Positions 57,415 through 64,000 of a DNA stretch of 64,000 nt are shown here, in pieces. Below the pieces are notes generated by a model. The model was not told where the DNA came from, ran no database searches, and saw only the letters and a program-made list of their open reading frames with translations. Both the position numbers and the translations under genes were made by a program. Numbering within the stretch: position 1 is the stretch's first letter; every line of letters begins with the position of its first letter. The DNA is from Pelomonas sp. Root1217 (GTDB lineage: Bacteria > Pseudomonadota > Gammaproteobacteria > Burkholderiales > Burkholderiaceae_C): assembly GCF_001425705.1 (NCBI RefSeq), contig NZ_LMDC01000012.1, positions 601,294-665,293 on the forward strand, written 5' to 3'.

Positions 57415-58314
57415 ATGAATTCCGATCTTCCTGATCCCGTCACCCCGTCCGAAGAACCGGCAGCCGCTGTGCCCGCACGTGTGTCCGTGCCCGAGGTTCA
57501 GCCTGAAGCCACGCCCCAAATCGAGAGCGCGACCGAGGCTTCCGCCGACGTCGCGCCGGCTGCTGCGGGCTCGCCCGCTGCGCCGGCCGTAGACGCCACG
57601 GCCGAGCTCAAGGCCCTGTTCCCGGCCCTGTTCACCGGCAAGCCCAAGCCCGTCAAGCTGCGCGTGCAGGCCGACATCCAGGAGCGCGCACCGGGCAAGT
57701 TCAGCAAGGCACAGCTCAGCGCCTTCTTGCGCCGCCACACCGGCAGCACTGGCTATCTGATCGCGCTGACCCAGGCCAAGAGCCGCTTCGACCTCGACGG
57801 CAACCCCGCCGGTGAGATCACGGAAGAGCATCTGAACGCCGCCAAGGAAGAGCTGACTCGCCGCCGCGGCCTGAAGCAGGAGCGCGAGCAGGTGGAGCAG
57901 GAGCGCCACCAGCTCGAGGCGCAGCAGCGCCGCAACCGAGCCCAGCTGCTGTGGGACTTCGAGCGCACGACGCTGACCGAGGCCAACTTCTGCGTGCTCA
58001 AGGGCGTGGTGGCTGAGGAGCTACCGGGCCTGCTGGAGATCGCTCGCAAGGAGCGCGCCGAGGCGCCGCCTGCCCCGCCGCGGGAGGTGCGCCGCGATGG
58101 GCCCCCGCCGCGCCGCGATGACCGACGCCCCGGTGGTGGCGGTCGCCCCGAGGGGCGCTCAGAAGGTCGCCGCGAAGGTGGCCGGCCGCCGCAGCGCCAG
58201 GGGCAGGGCAGGAAGCCCGATCAGCCGCGCCGCGATCAGGCGGCCAAGCCCCAGGTAGCAAAGGCGCAGCCGGCCCAGGAAGCTGAGCCGACCAAGGATC
58301 AGGCGCCCGAGTAA
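57415..58314 (+). CDS. ProQ/FinO-domain RNA-binding protein with long disordered tails
   Basis: The ATG at 57415 gives 299 residues. An Ala/Pro/Glu-rich N-terminal region (residues 1-60) leads to a ProQ/FinO domain (ALFPALFTGKPKPVKLRVQADIQERAPGKFSKAQLSAFLRRHTGSTGYL), a coiled coil (LKQEREQVEQERHQLEAQQRR) and an Arg/Gly-rich tail of about 80 residues (RRDDRRPGGGGRPEGRSEGR). ProQ-type proteins bind structured small RNAs and 3' ends of mRNAs. The long tail is typical of betaproteobacterial versions. The structured 3' repeats in this window would be natural ligands; this is speculation. Confidence 0.93.
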   Translation: MNSDLPDPVTPSEEPAAAVPARVSVPEVQPEATPQIESATEASADVAPAAAGSPAAPAVDATAELKALFPALFTGKPKPVKLRVQADIQERAPGKFSKAQLSAFLRRHTGSTGYLIALTQAKSRFDLDGNPAGEITEEHLNAAKEELTRRRGLKQEREQVEQERHQLEAQQRRNRAQLLWDFERTTLTEANFCVLKGVVAEELPGLLEIARKERAEAPPAPPREVRRDGPPPRRDDRRPGGGGRPEGRSEGRREGGRPPQRQGQGRKPDQPRRDQAAKPQVAKAQPAQEAEPTKDQAPE

Positions 58315-58327
58315 TCGGGCCGCGTCA

Positions 58328-59707
58328 TCAGGCCGAGTAGCGTTGCTCCAGGTAGGCGAGCAAGGTGCGGATCGTCTGCGCCTCGCCGCCCACTGGCCGT
58401 CCGGCGCGAGGCGCGTCGTTCCAGGCGAACAGGTCGACGTGCAGCCAGTCCTGCTGCGGTGGGAGGAAGTCTTCCAGGAACAGCGCGGCGTTGATGGCGC
58501 CAGCCAGCGGGCTCTTGCCGGTGTTGACGATGTCGCCGATCGTGCTCTCGATGCCGGCGTGATACGGCGCCCACAGCGGCATATGCCAGAGCGGGTCGTC
58601 CAGCTTCAGGCCCAGGTCGACGAGGTCGCGGGCCGTGTCCATGTGCTTGGCAAACAGCGCCGGCAGCTGCGCGCCCAGGGCCACGCGCGCGGCGCCGGTC
58701 AGCGTGGCCAGATCGATGACGAGGTCGGGCTTGCCTTCGGCGGCATAGGCCAGCGCATCGCAGAGGATGACGCGCCCTTCGGCGTCGGTGTTGCCGATCT
58801 CGATGTGCAGGCCCTTGCGGGTCTTGATGATGTCGCCGGGCCGGTAGGCGTTGCCCGAGATCGAGTTCTCGACCGCCGGGATCAGCAGTTGCAGGCGCAC
58901 CGGCAGCTTCAAGGCCATGATGAGGGTGGCCAGGCCCAGCGCGTTGGCCGCGCCGCCCATGTCCTTCTTCATCTGGCGCATGCCCTCGCCCGGCTTGATG
59001 TTCAGGCCGCCGGTGTCGAAGCAGACGCCCTTGCCCACCAGGGCCAGCTTGGGGTGCTTGGGATTGCCCCAGTTCAGCTCGATCAGGCGAGGTGAGCGCG
59101 TGCTCGCGCGGCCGACGGCATGGATGCTGGGGAAGTTCTTCCTCAGCAGGGCATCGCCAACGGTTTCCGCATAGGTCGCGTCGTATTGTTTGGCCAGGGC
59201 CTTGGCGGCGGCGGCCAGCTCGGCCGGGCCCATGTGCTCGGCCGGCGTGTTGACGAGATCGCGCGTGGCCGAAATCGCCGCCGCCAGCGCCAGGCCGCGT
59301 TCGGCGTCAGCACCGCCCTTCAGCACCAATGTGGCCGGCGCGCGCTTGGCCGGCTTGTAGAGGTCGAAGCGGTAGCCGCCCAGCTCCCAGGACATGGCAG
59401 CGCCTTCCGACTGCAGGGCCAGGCCGGCGTCATCCAGCTTGTAGACACCTTCCGGCAGGGCCAGCGGCAGGTGGCTCAGCGCAAAGGGGTGGGCGCTGTG
59501 GGCCACGCCGGCAAAGACCTGGGCCAGGCGGCCATCGGCTCCGGGAATCAGGGCGTGGCTGTCCGCCGCACCGACAAAGCCGACCGTCGCCAACCAGGCG
59601 CGGGTGGCCGGTGGCAGGCCGGGGGCCAGGGCCTGGAACGCGGCGCGATCCACGACGGTGATGGGGGTGGCCTTGGCCGGGAGGGTCTTTTTAAGCTGGA
59701 CGGTCAT
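58328..59707 (-). CDS. Leucyl aminopeptidase family (M17) protein
   Basis: The 459-residue cytosolic enzyme removes N-terminal residues from peptides using two metals. The signature NTDAEGRVILCDAL is intact near residue 318, with upstream metal/active-site motifs LVGKGVCFDTGGLNIKPGEGMRQMKKDMGGA and later DLATLTGAARVALG. It is a PepB-like single-chain member. The N-terminal domain diverges from PepA. It is convergent with the ProQ-like gene. Confidence 0.95.
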   Translation of the reverse strand: MTVQLKKTLPAKATPITVVDRAAFQALAPGLPPATRAWLATVGFVGAADSHALIPGADGRLAQVFAGVAHSAHPFALSHLPLALPEGVYKLDDAGLALQSEGAAMSWELGGYRFDLYKPAKRAPATLVLKGGADAERGLALAAAISATRDLVNTPAEHMGPAELAAAAKALAKQYDATYAETVGDALLRKNFPSIHAVGRASTRSPRLIELNWGNPKHPKLALVGKGVCFDTGGLNIKPGEGMRQMKKDMGGAANALGLATLIMALKLPVRLQLLIPAVENSISGNAYRPGDIIKTRKGLHIEIGNTDAEGRVILCDALAYAAEGKPDLVIDLATLTGAARVALGAQLPALFAKHMDTARDLVDLGLKLDDPLWHMPLWAPYHAGIESTIGDIVNTGKSPLAGAINAALFLEDFLPPQQDWLHVDLFAWNDAPRAGRPVGGEAQTIRTLLAYLEQRYSA

Positions 59708-59873
59708 CGCGGAGTCCTGGATTCAAAAAGCGCATTGTCTGCATAGCCGGTGACCGCAGACCACAGGTGCAAAGAAGTGTGTATGGGCTGTCAACCACCC
59801 CCAACCAGCCGGCGTTGTGCCTCCCAATCGCGCCCCACTCGGCGTGAGACGGCCCTCCAAAGGCCAGACAGCC

Positions 59874-60053
59874 ATGATGAAGATTCAGCCCCGCACCGAA
59901 CACCCGCCGCGCCGCCTGCCTCTCCCCGAGGTGGCCTGGAGCGCCGAGGAATCCGTCGAAAAGGGCCGCAAGCACGAGGCCTTCGACACCGGTTTCTACA
60001 GCGGCGAACGCCGCGGCCTTGCTCGCGCCATGCGCCTGGACCGCAAGCGCTAA
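59874..60053 (+). CDS. Basic 59-residue conserved hypothetical protein
   Basis: Two ATG codons at 59874 and 59877 start a protein that begins MMKIQPRTEHPPRRLPLPE, continues VAWSAEESVEKGRKHEAFDTG and ends GERRGLARAMRLDRKR. It is basic, has no hydrophobic segment and carries an evenly spread pattern of charged residues. An intrinsic terminator follows 23 bases after the stop, so it is a stand-alone gene. The family is not recognised. Confidence 0.75.
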   Translation: MMKIQPRTEHPPRRLPLPEVAWSAEESVEKGRKHEAFDTGFYSGERRGLARAMRLDRKR

Positions 60054-60075
60054 AACCCGCCACTCTCCTTTTTGC

Positions 60076-60112
60076 AGCCCGCCGCCCGGCACCGGACGGC
60101 GGGCTTTGTTTT
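60076..60112 (+). terminator. Intrinsic terminator after the small gene
   Basis: Stem AGCCCGCCG (60076-60084), 12-base loop, stem CGGCGGGCT (60097-60105), then TTGTTTT. It separates the small gene from the membrane-protein gene at 60172. Confidence 0.93.
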
Positions 60113-60171
60113 GGGCTGAACGGGAAATCCTCCCGGATTTGCGGGCGTGACAGCGCCGAGAATGCGCCCCC

Positions 60172-60750
60172 ATGAAAGCCGCCCGCCGCTCCATCGCCTT
60201 CTTCTCCGGCCTCCTGCTGTACTGCTTTGGCGCGGGCGCCGCCATGAAGTACGCCAACACCGGCCTGCCGCGCCAGGTCTATGCCCAGCTGGGTGGCCGC
60301 AACAGCCTGCAGGTCATGCTCGGCGAGGCCGTCGCCATTGCGCTGCTGCTCTTCATTGCCGCGCTGATCTGGGGCTATCTGACGCTTCGGCCGCAGCGCC
60401 GCCGCCACCGCCCCTATGTAGCGTGGATGATGTCCGGCGTCGGCGTGGCCTGGGCCGGCTGGCTGATCTTCGGCGCCTTCAGCTTCGCGCTGAAACCGCG
60501 CGCCTACTCGGCGCCCATGCAGAGCATGTTGCTGTCGTCCAGTGCGGCGCCGCTGTTCGGAGCCTTCAACATCTTCGGCGTCGTTGGCGGCGTCTGGCTG
60601 GCCGGCCGGCTGGCCAAGAGGCGCCAGGTGGGCCTGCCCAGCACGCGCTCACGCCGCCATCATGGCGAGGACGAGGCTGCCGCCGATGCCGGCGCCGACA
60701 GCACCGTGTCGACCATCGCGCCGCACTCGGTGTCGCCACCGGCGAACTGA
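60172..60750 (+). CDS. Hypothetical membrane protein
   Basis: The 192-residue protein has four hydrophobic segments (about residues 8-24, 48-70, 82-107 and 120-150) and a polar tail rich in Ser, Ala and Asp. It begins MKAARRSIAFFSGLLLYCFG. No family is recognised. It ends 10 bases before the DTW-domain gene, so the two may be cotranscribed. Confidence 0.75.
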   Translation: MKAARRSIAFFSGLLLYCFGAGAAMKYANTGLPRQVYAQLGGRNSLQVMLGEAVAIALLLFIAALIWGYLTLRPQRRRHRPYVAWMMSGVGVAWAGWLIFGAFSFALKPRAYSAPMQSMLLSSSAAPLFGAFNIFGVVGGVWLAGRLAKRRQVGLPSTRSRRHHGEDEAAADAGADSTVSTIAPHSVSPPAN

Positions 60751-60760
60751 GCCGCGGCGC

Positions 60761-61315
60761 ATGCCCCGCGCGGTCTGCCCGCGCTGCGAGCGCCCGGCCT
60801 CTACCTGCCTGTGCGCCACACTGCCAGCGCCGCTGGCAGTGCGCACCGAACTGCTCATCCTGCAGCACCCCTCCGAGGCGGGCCACGCCAAGAACACCGC
60901 CGCCTTCCTGACGCTCGGGCTGAGCCCGGGCGCTCAGCTGCTGCGCGGCCAAGTCTTCGATCCGGCCCTGGCCGTTGCCGGCACCGCCTTGCTCTACCCG
61001 GGCGACGGCGATCCCGCCACGCCGGGGGATGTCGACCGCCTCATCCTGCTGGACGGCAACTGGCGCCAGAGCCGCCGCCTGCTGGCCGCCAATCCCTGGC
61101 TGGCTGCCTTGCCGCGCTTGAGCCTGCCGGAACGGCCCGGGCGCTATGCGATACGCCGCGCCCATCGGCCCGGCCAGCTGTCGACCGCGGAGGCCGGTTT
61201 GGACGCCCTGGCCCTGCTGGAAGGCGGCGCGGAACGCTTCGCGCCGCTGTGGGCCGCTTTCGACGCCTTCGTGCAAGCGGGCCTGTCGCGGCAGGGTGAA
61301 AGCGGTATGGCCTAG
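60761..61315 (+). CDS. DTW-domain protein, probable tRNA-uridine aminocarboxypropyltransferase
   Basis: The 184-residue protein belongs to the TapT/YfiP family that adds the acp3U modification to tRNA. It has the N-terminal zinc motif CPRCERPASTCLC, then LQHPSEAGHAKNTA and LLYPGDGDP. The family's DxTW motif is DGNW here (LILLDGNWRQSRRLL). The C-terminal part has LPERPGRYAIRRAHRPGQLSTAEAGLDALALLEG. The Asn-for-Thr change is the only oddity. The start was chosen at the ATG at 60761. Confidence 0.85.
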   Translation: MPRAVCPRCERPASTCLCATLPAPLAVRTELLILQHPSEAGHAKNTAAFLTLGLSPGAQLLRGQVFDPALAVAGTALLYPGDGDPATPGDVDRLILLDGNWRQSRRLLAANPWLAALPRLSLPERPGRYAIRRAHRPGQLSTAEAGLDALALLEGGAERFAPLWAAFDAFVQAGLSRQGESGMA

Positions 61316-61324
61316 GATTTCGGG

Positions 61325-63418
61325 ATGTTCTCGTTCCTGCGCCCCCTTCTTCCGGCTCTGCTGGCCGCCCCGTTGCTGGCCTTTGCCGCGCCGCCCGAGG
61401 CGGCCACTGAGCATGTGCAGGCTCGCCTCGTTTCCAGCCAGGCCACGGTCGCGCCGGGCCAGCGTTTCCAGGTGGCGCTGGAACAGAACATCAAGCCGCA
61501 TTGGCATACCTACTGGCTCAACCCGGGCGACTCCGGCCAGGCGACGACGATCGACTGGAGTGGCACCCAGGCCGGGCCCATCCAGTGGCCCACGCCGGCC
61601 ATCCAGGCCATCGGCCCCATCGTCAACTATGGCTACGAAGGCCGCGCGGCCCTGCTCGTTGAGTTGACGGTGCCGGCCGACGCCAAGCCCGGCAGCCGCT
61701 TCAAGCCGGCGGCCGAGGTGAAGTGGCTGGTCTGCAAGGATGTCTGCATTCCCGAGCAGGTGTCGCTGGGGCTGGATCTGCCGGTGGCGGCCCAGGCCAA
61801 GGCCGGTCCCGACGCCGCCCAGATCGAGGAATGGCGCGGCGCGATTCCCAAGCCGGCGTCGTTTGCGGTGCAACTCAAGCCCGCGCCCCAGGGCGTGCGC
61901 CTCAGCGGCCCGACGGCGGGCGTGACCAAGGCCTATTTCTTCGCCGACACCTGGGGCGCCGTCGCCCACAGCGCGCCGCAGGCCTTCAAGGCCGAGGGCG
62001 GCGGCTGGGCCCTGGACATCCCGGCAGGTGACGAACCCCTGGCCGCCGGCAAACCCCTGAGCGGCGTCGTGGTGCTGACGACGGCCGCTGGCGACCAGGC
62101 CTGGGCCATCACGGCGGCCATGCCCGAAGGCGCCGGCAAAGGCCCGGGCCCGGCCGACCTCAGTGCTCCGGCGGCCGAAGCCGCCGCGCCGGTTGCCGCG
62201 CCCGAAAGCGATCTCGGCCTGTTGCCGGCGCTCATGCTCGCCCTGGTCGGCGGACTGATCCTGAACCTGATGCCCTGCGTCTTCCCGGTGCTGTCGATCA
62301 AGGCCCTGGCCCTGGTGCGCGAGGGCAACCACAAAGCCGAGGGACTGGCCTACACGGCCGGTGTGCTCGTCAGCTTCGCGGCGCTGGCGGCGGTGTTGAT
62401 CGCGCTGCGCGCCGGCGGCCAGCAGGTGGGCTGGGGCTTCCAGTTCCATTCACCGGTGTTCGTCCTCATCGTCAGCTATCTGCTCTTCCTGGTCGGGTTG
62501 AACCTGTCGGGCTTCTTCGAATTCGGCGGCAGCTTCACCGGCGTGGGTTCCAGCCTGGCGGCGCGCCAGGGCTTGGCGGGCAGCTTCTTCACCGGTGTGC
62601 TGGCGGCCGTCGTCGCCACGCCCTGCACGGCGCCCTTCATGGGCGCGGCCCTGGCCTTTGCGCTGTCCCAGCCGGCGGCGGTGTTGCTGGCTGTCTTCCT
62701 CGCGCTGGGCCTGGGCCTGGCGCTGCCCTTCCTGCTGCTGGCTTTCTGGCCCGCGGCGCAGCGCTGGTTGCCGCGGCCCGGCGCGTGGATGGACAAGTTC
62801 AAGCAGTTCCTCGCCTTCCCGATGTATGCGGCCGTCGTCTGGCTGCTGTGGGTGCTGGCCCAGCAGGCCGGGCCGGACGGCGTCGCGATGGCGCTGGGCG
62901 GCCTGGTGTTGATCGCCTTCGCGCTGTGGCTGCACCGCGCTGGGAGGGGCGTCGTCAGCGGCGTGGCGATGGTGGCCAGCTTCGTGCTCGCGCTCAGCGT
63001 CATTCACTGGATCAGGCCCGTACCCGCCGACGCTCATGCTGCCGCACCGGGATCTGCCATCGAGGTCTACAGCGCCGAGCGCCTGGCCGAACTGCGCGCT
63101 CAAAACAAGCCGGTCTTCGTCAACATGACGGCGGCCTGGTGCATCTCCTGCCTCGTCAACGAACGCGTCGCGCTGTCGCGCCCCGAGGTCAAGGACGCCT
63201 TCGCCAAGGCCGGCGTGGCCTATCTGAAGGGTGACTGGACGCGCGAGGACCCGAACATCACCGCCGTACTCAAGGCCCATGGTCGCTCGGGCGTGCCCCT
63301 CTACCTCTACTACGCACCGGGCGCCGCCGAGGCCCAGGTGCTGCCGCAAATCCTTACCCCCGGTCTCATCGTCGAGGCCATCTCTGTGCCCCCCGCCTCT
63401 TCCAGGAGTTCGACATGA
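61325..63418 (+). CDS. DsbD/ScsB-like thiol:disulfide interchange protein
   Basis: The 697-residue protein has a signal peptide (ALLAAPLLAFAAPP) and a periplasmic N-terminal domain with VCKDVCIPEQ. The membrane part of about eight helices (about 300-565) has paired cysteines in NLMPCVFPVLS and VVATPCTAPFMG. The C-terminal thioredoxin domain has AAWCISCLVNE. It moves reducing equivalents from cytoplasmic thioredoxin to the periplasm. It resembles the ScsB branch with its large N-terminal domain. Its stop overlaps the start of a thioredoxin-like protein (ATGA), which may be its client. Confidence 0.93.
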   Translation: MFSFLRPLLPALLAAPLLAFAAPPEAATEHVQARLVSSQATVAPGQRFQVALEQNIKPHWHTYWLNPGDSGQATTIDWSGTQAGPIQWPTPAIQAIGPIVNYGYEGRAALLVELTVPADAKPGSRFKPAAEVKWLVCKDVCIPEQVSLGLDLPVAAQAKAGPDAAQIEEWRGAIPKPASFAVQLKPAPQGVRLSGPTAGVTKAYFFADTWGAVAHSAPQAFKAEGGGWALDIPAGDEPLAAGKPLSGVVVLTTAAGDQAWAITAAMPEGAGKGPGPADLSAPAAEAAAPVAAPESDLGLLPALMLALVGGLILNLMPCVFPVLSIKALALVREGNHKAEGLAYTAGVLVSFAALAAVLIALRAGGQQVGWGFQFHSPVFVLIVSYLLFLVGLNLSGFFEFGGSFTGVGSSLAARQGLAGSFFTGVLAAVVATPCTAPFMGAALAFALSQPAAVLLAVFLALGLGLALPFLLLAFWPAAQRWLPRPGAWMDKFKQFLAFPMYAAVVWLLWVLAQQAGPDGVAMALGGLVLIAFALWLHRAGRGVVSGVAMVASFVLALSVIHWIRPVPADAHAAAPGSAIEVYSAERLAELRAQNKPVFVNMTAAWCISCLVNERVALSRPEVKDAFAKAGVAYLKGDWTREDPNITAVLKAHGRSGVPLYLYYAPGAAEAQVLPQILTPGLIVEAISVPPASSRSST

Positions 63419-64000
63419 CCTTGCTTCGCCGCAGCCTGCTCGCCGCCCTGATCCTTCCCGCACTGGCTCACGCCACGGCCAATGTCGACGCGCCCGCGCC
63501 GACTTTCTCCGCCACGACGGCCGACGGCAAGACCGTCAATCTGGCCGACTACAAGGGCAAGACCGTCGTGCTGGAGTGGACCAACCACGACTGCCCGTAT
63601 GTCAGGAAGCACTATGGCGCCGGCAATATGCAGACCCAGCAGAAAGCCGCCGCGGCCCAGGGCGTCGTCTGGCTGCAGGTGATCTCCTCCGCGCCCGGCC
63701 AACAGGGCTTCGTGGACGGTGCTACCGCGCAGAAGCTCAACGCCGACCGCGGCGCAGCGCCCACTGCGACCCTGCTCGACCCCAAGGGCGAGCTCGGCAA
63801 GCTCTACGGCGCGCAGACGACACCACACATGTACGTCATCAAGGCCGATGGCACCCTGGCCTACAAGGGCGGCATCGACAGCCTCGCCACGCCCGACAAG
63901 GCCGACATCGCCAAGGCCGAGCCCTACGTCACCGAGGCCCTGGCAGCGGTGGCTGCGGGCCGCAAGGTCGAGAAGGCGTCGACGCGACCCTATGGCTGCA
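63415..64000 (+). CDS. Periplasmic thioredoxin-like (AhpC/Redoxin) protein, 3' end missing
   Basis: The ATG at 63415 overlaps the DsbD-like stop. At least 195 residues are visible; the frame is still open at the window end. A signal peptide (LLAALILPALAHA) leads to FSATTADGKTVNLADYKGK, the strand VVLEWTNHDCPYVRKHY with a lone cysteine in place of CxxC, LLDPKGELGKLYGAQTTPHMYVI (cis-Pro loop) and, at the cut, ASTRPYGC. It is likely a periplasmic reductant partner of the DsbD-like protein. The C-terminal Cys in RPYGC is typical of this subfamily. Confidence 0.9.
   Translation, partial: MTLLRRSLLAALILPALAHATANVDAPAPTFSATTADGKTVNLADYKGKTVVLEWTNHDCPYVRKHYGAGNMQTQQKAAAAQGVVWLQVISSAPGQQGFVDGATAQKLNADRGAAPTATLLDPKGELGKLYGAQTTPHMYVIKADGTLAYKGGIDSLATPDKADIAKAEPYVTEALAAVAAGRKVEKASTRPYGC

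Overview
The window looks like chromosomal DNA of a high-G+C betaproteobacterium of the order Burkholderiales, most like the Roseateles/Mitsuaria/Pelomonas/Rubrivivax group. This is inferred from very G+C-rich third codon positions (not counted), from families typical of that order (a DUF3567 protein, a Gcr-type 'site-specific recombinase' after apaG, DUF3108, DUF4197, a ProQ/FinO protein) and from the TRAP transporter. No rRNA, tRNA, CRISPR array, prophage or insertion sequence was seen. Genes are densely packed on both strands with many ATGA-type overlaps. The first gene (alpha/beta hydrolase) and the last (thioredoxin-like) are cut by the window ends.

Layout. 0-7 kb: pseudouridine catabolism (psuK-psuG) and an RND efflux adaptor/pump pair. 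7-17 kb: rpe, tag, a periplasmic binding protein, apaG with the Gcr-type protein, mltA, and a run of small conserved proteins around a GST. 17-30 kb: an EAL/degenerate-GGDEF protein with mgsA, an oxaloacetate decarboxylase-like protein, two regulators (LuxR, Lrp), a secreted matrixin-like metalloprotease with a small secreted partner, and a membrane diguanylate cyclase. 29-41 kb: a fused indolepyruvate ferredoxin oxidoreductase, a DUF2167/site-2 protease pair, another binding protein, an EamA exporter and a complete TRAP transporter operon. 41-46 kb: a cytochrome b561/YceI/YceI operon and a LytS-like kinase/small membrane protein/LytTR regulator operon. 46-49.5 kb: fpr, soxR and a divergent questin-oxidase-like gene with a SoxR box, then an XRE-cupin/GNAT pair. 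49.5-64 kb: a double AAA ATPase, DUF3567, DUF3108, a shortened FAH-like protein, nucleoside hydrolase, GAF-GGDEF, DUF4197, GFA, ProQ-like, M17 aminopeptidase, a DTW protein and a DsbD-like/thioredoxin-like pair.

Three observations stand out. First, a modular, stem-loop-rich intergenic repeat occurs three times (8761-8978, 34501-34717, 45905-46040), each time with the same end touching a stop codon. Its hairpins are kept by compensatory base changes. A second, unrelated hairpin element (39881-39949) also starts exactly at a stop codon. Second, soxR lies next to fpr and faces a questin-oxidase-like gene across a SoxR operator, which suggests a small quinone-response module. Third, two genes are visibly decayed: a metallophosphoesterase reduced to three fragments (28486-28713) and a SnoaL-like lipoprotein with an in-frame TGA (32999-33508). 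Three proteins too small for routine calling (12120-12227, 16963-17127, 59874-60053) also look real, two of them followed by intrinsic terminators.
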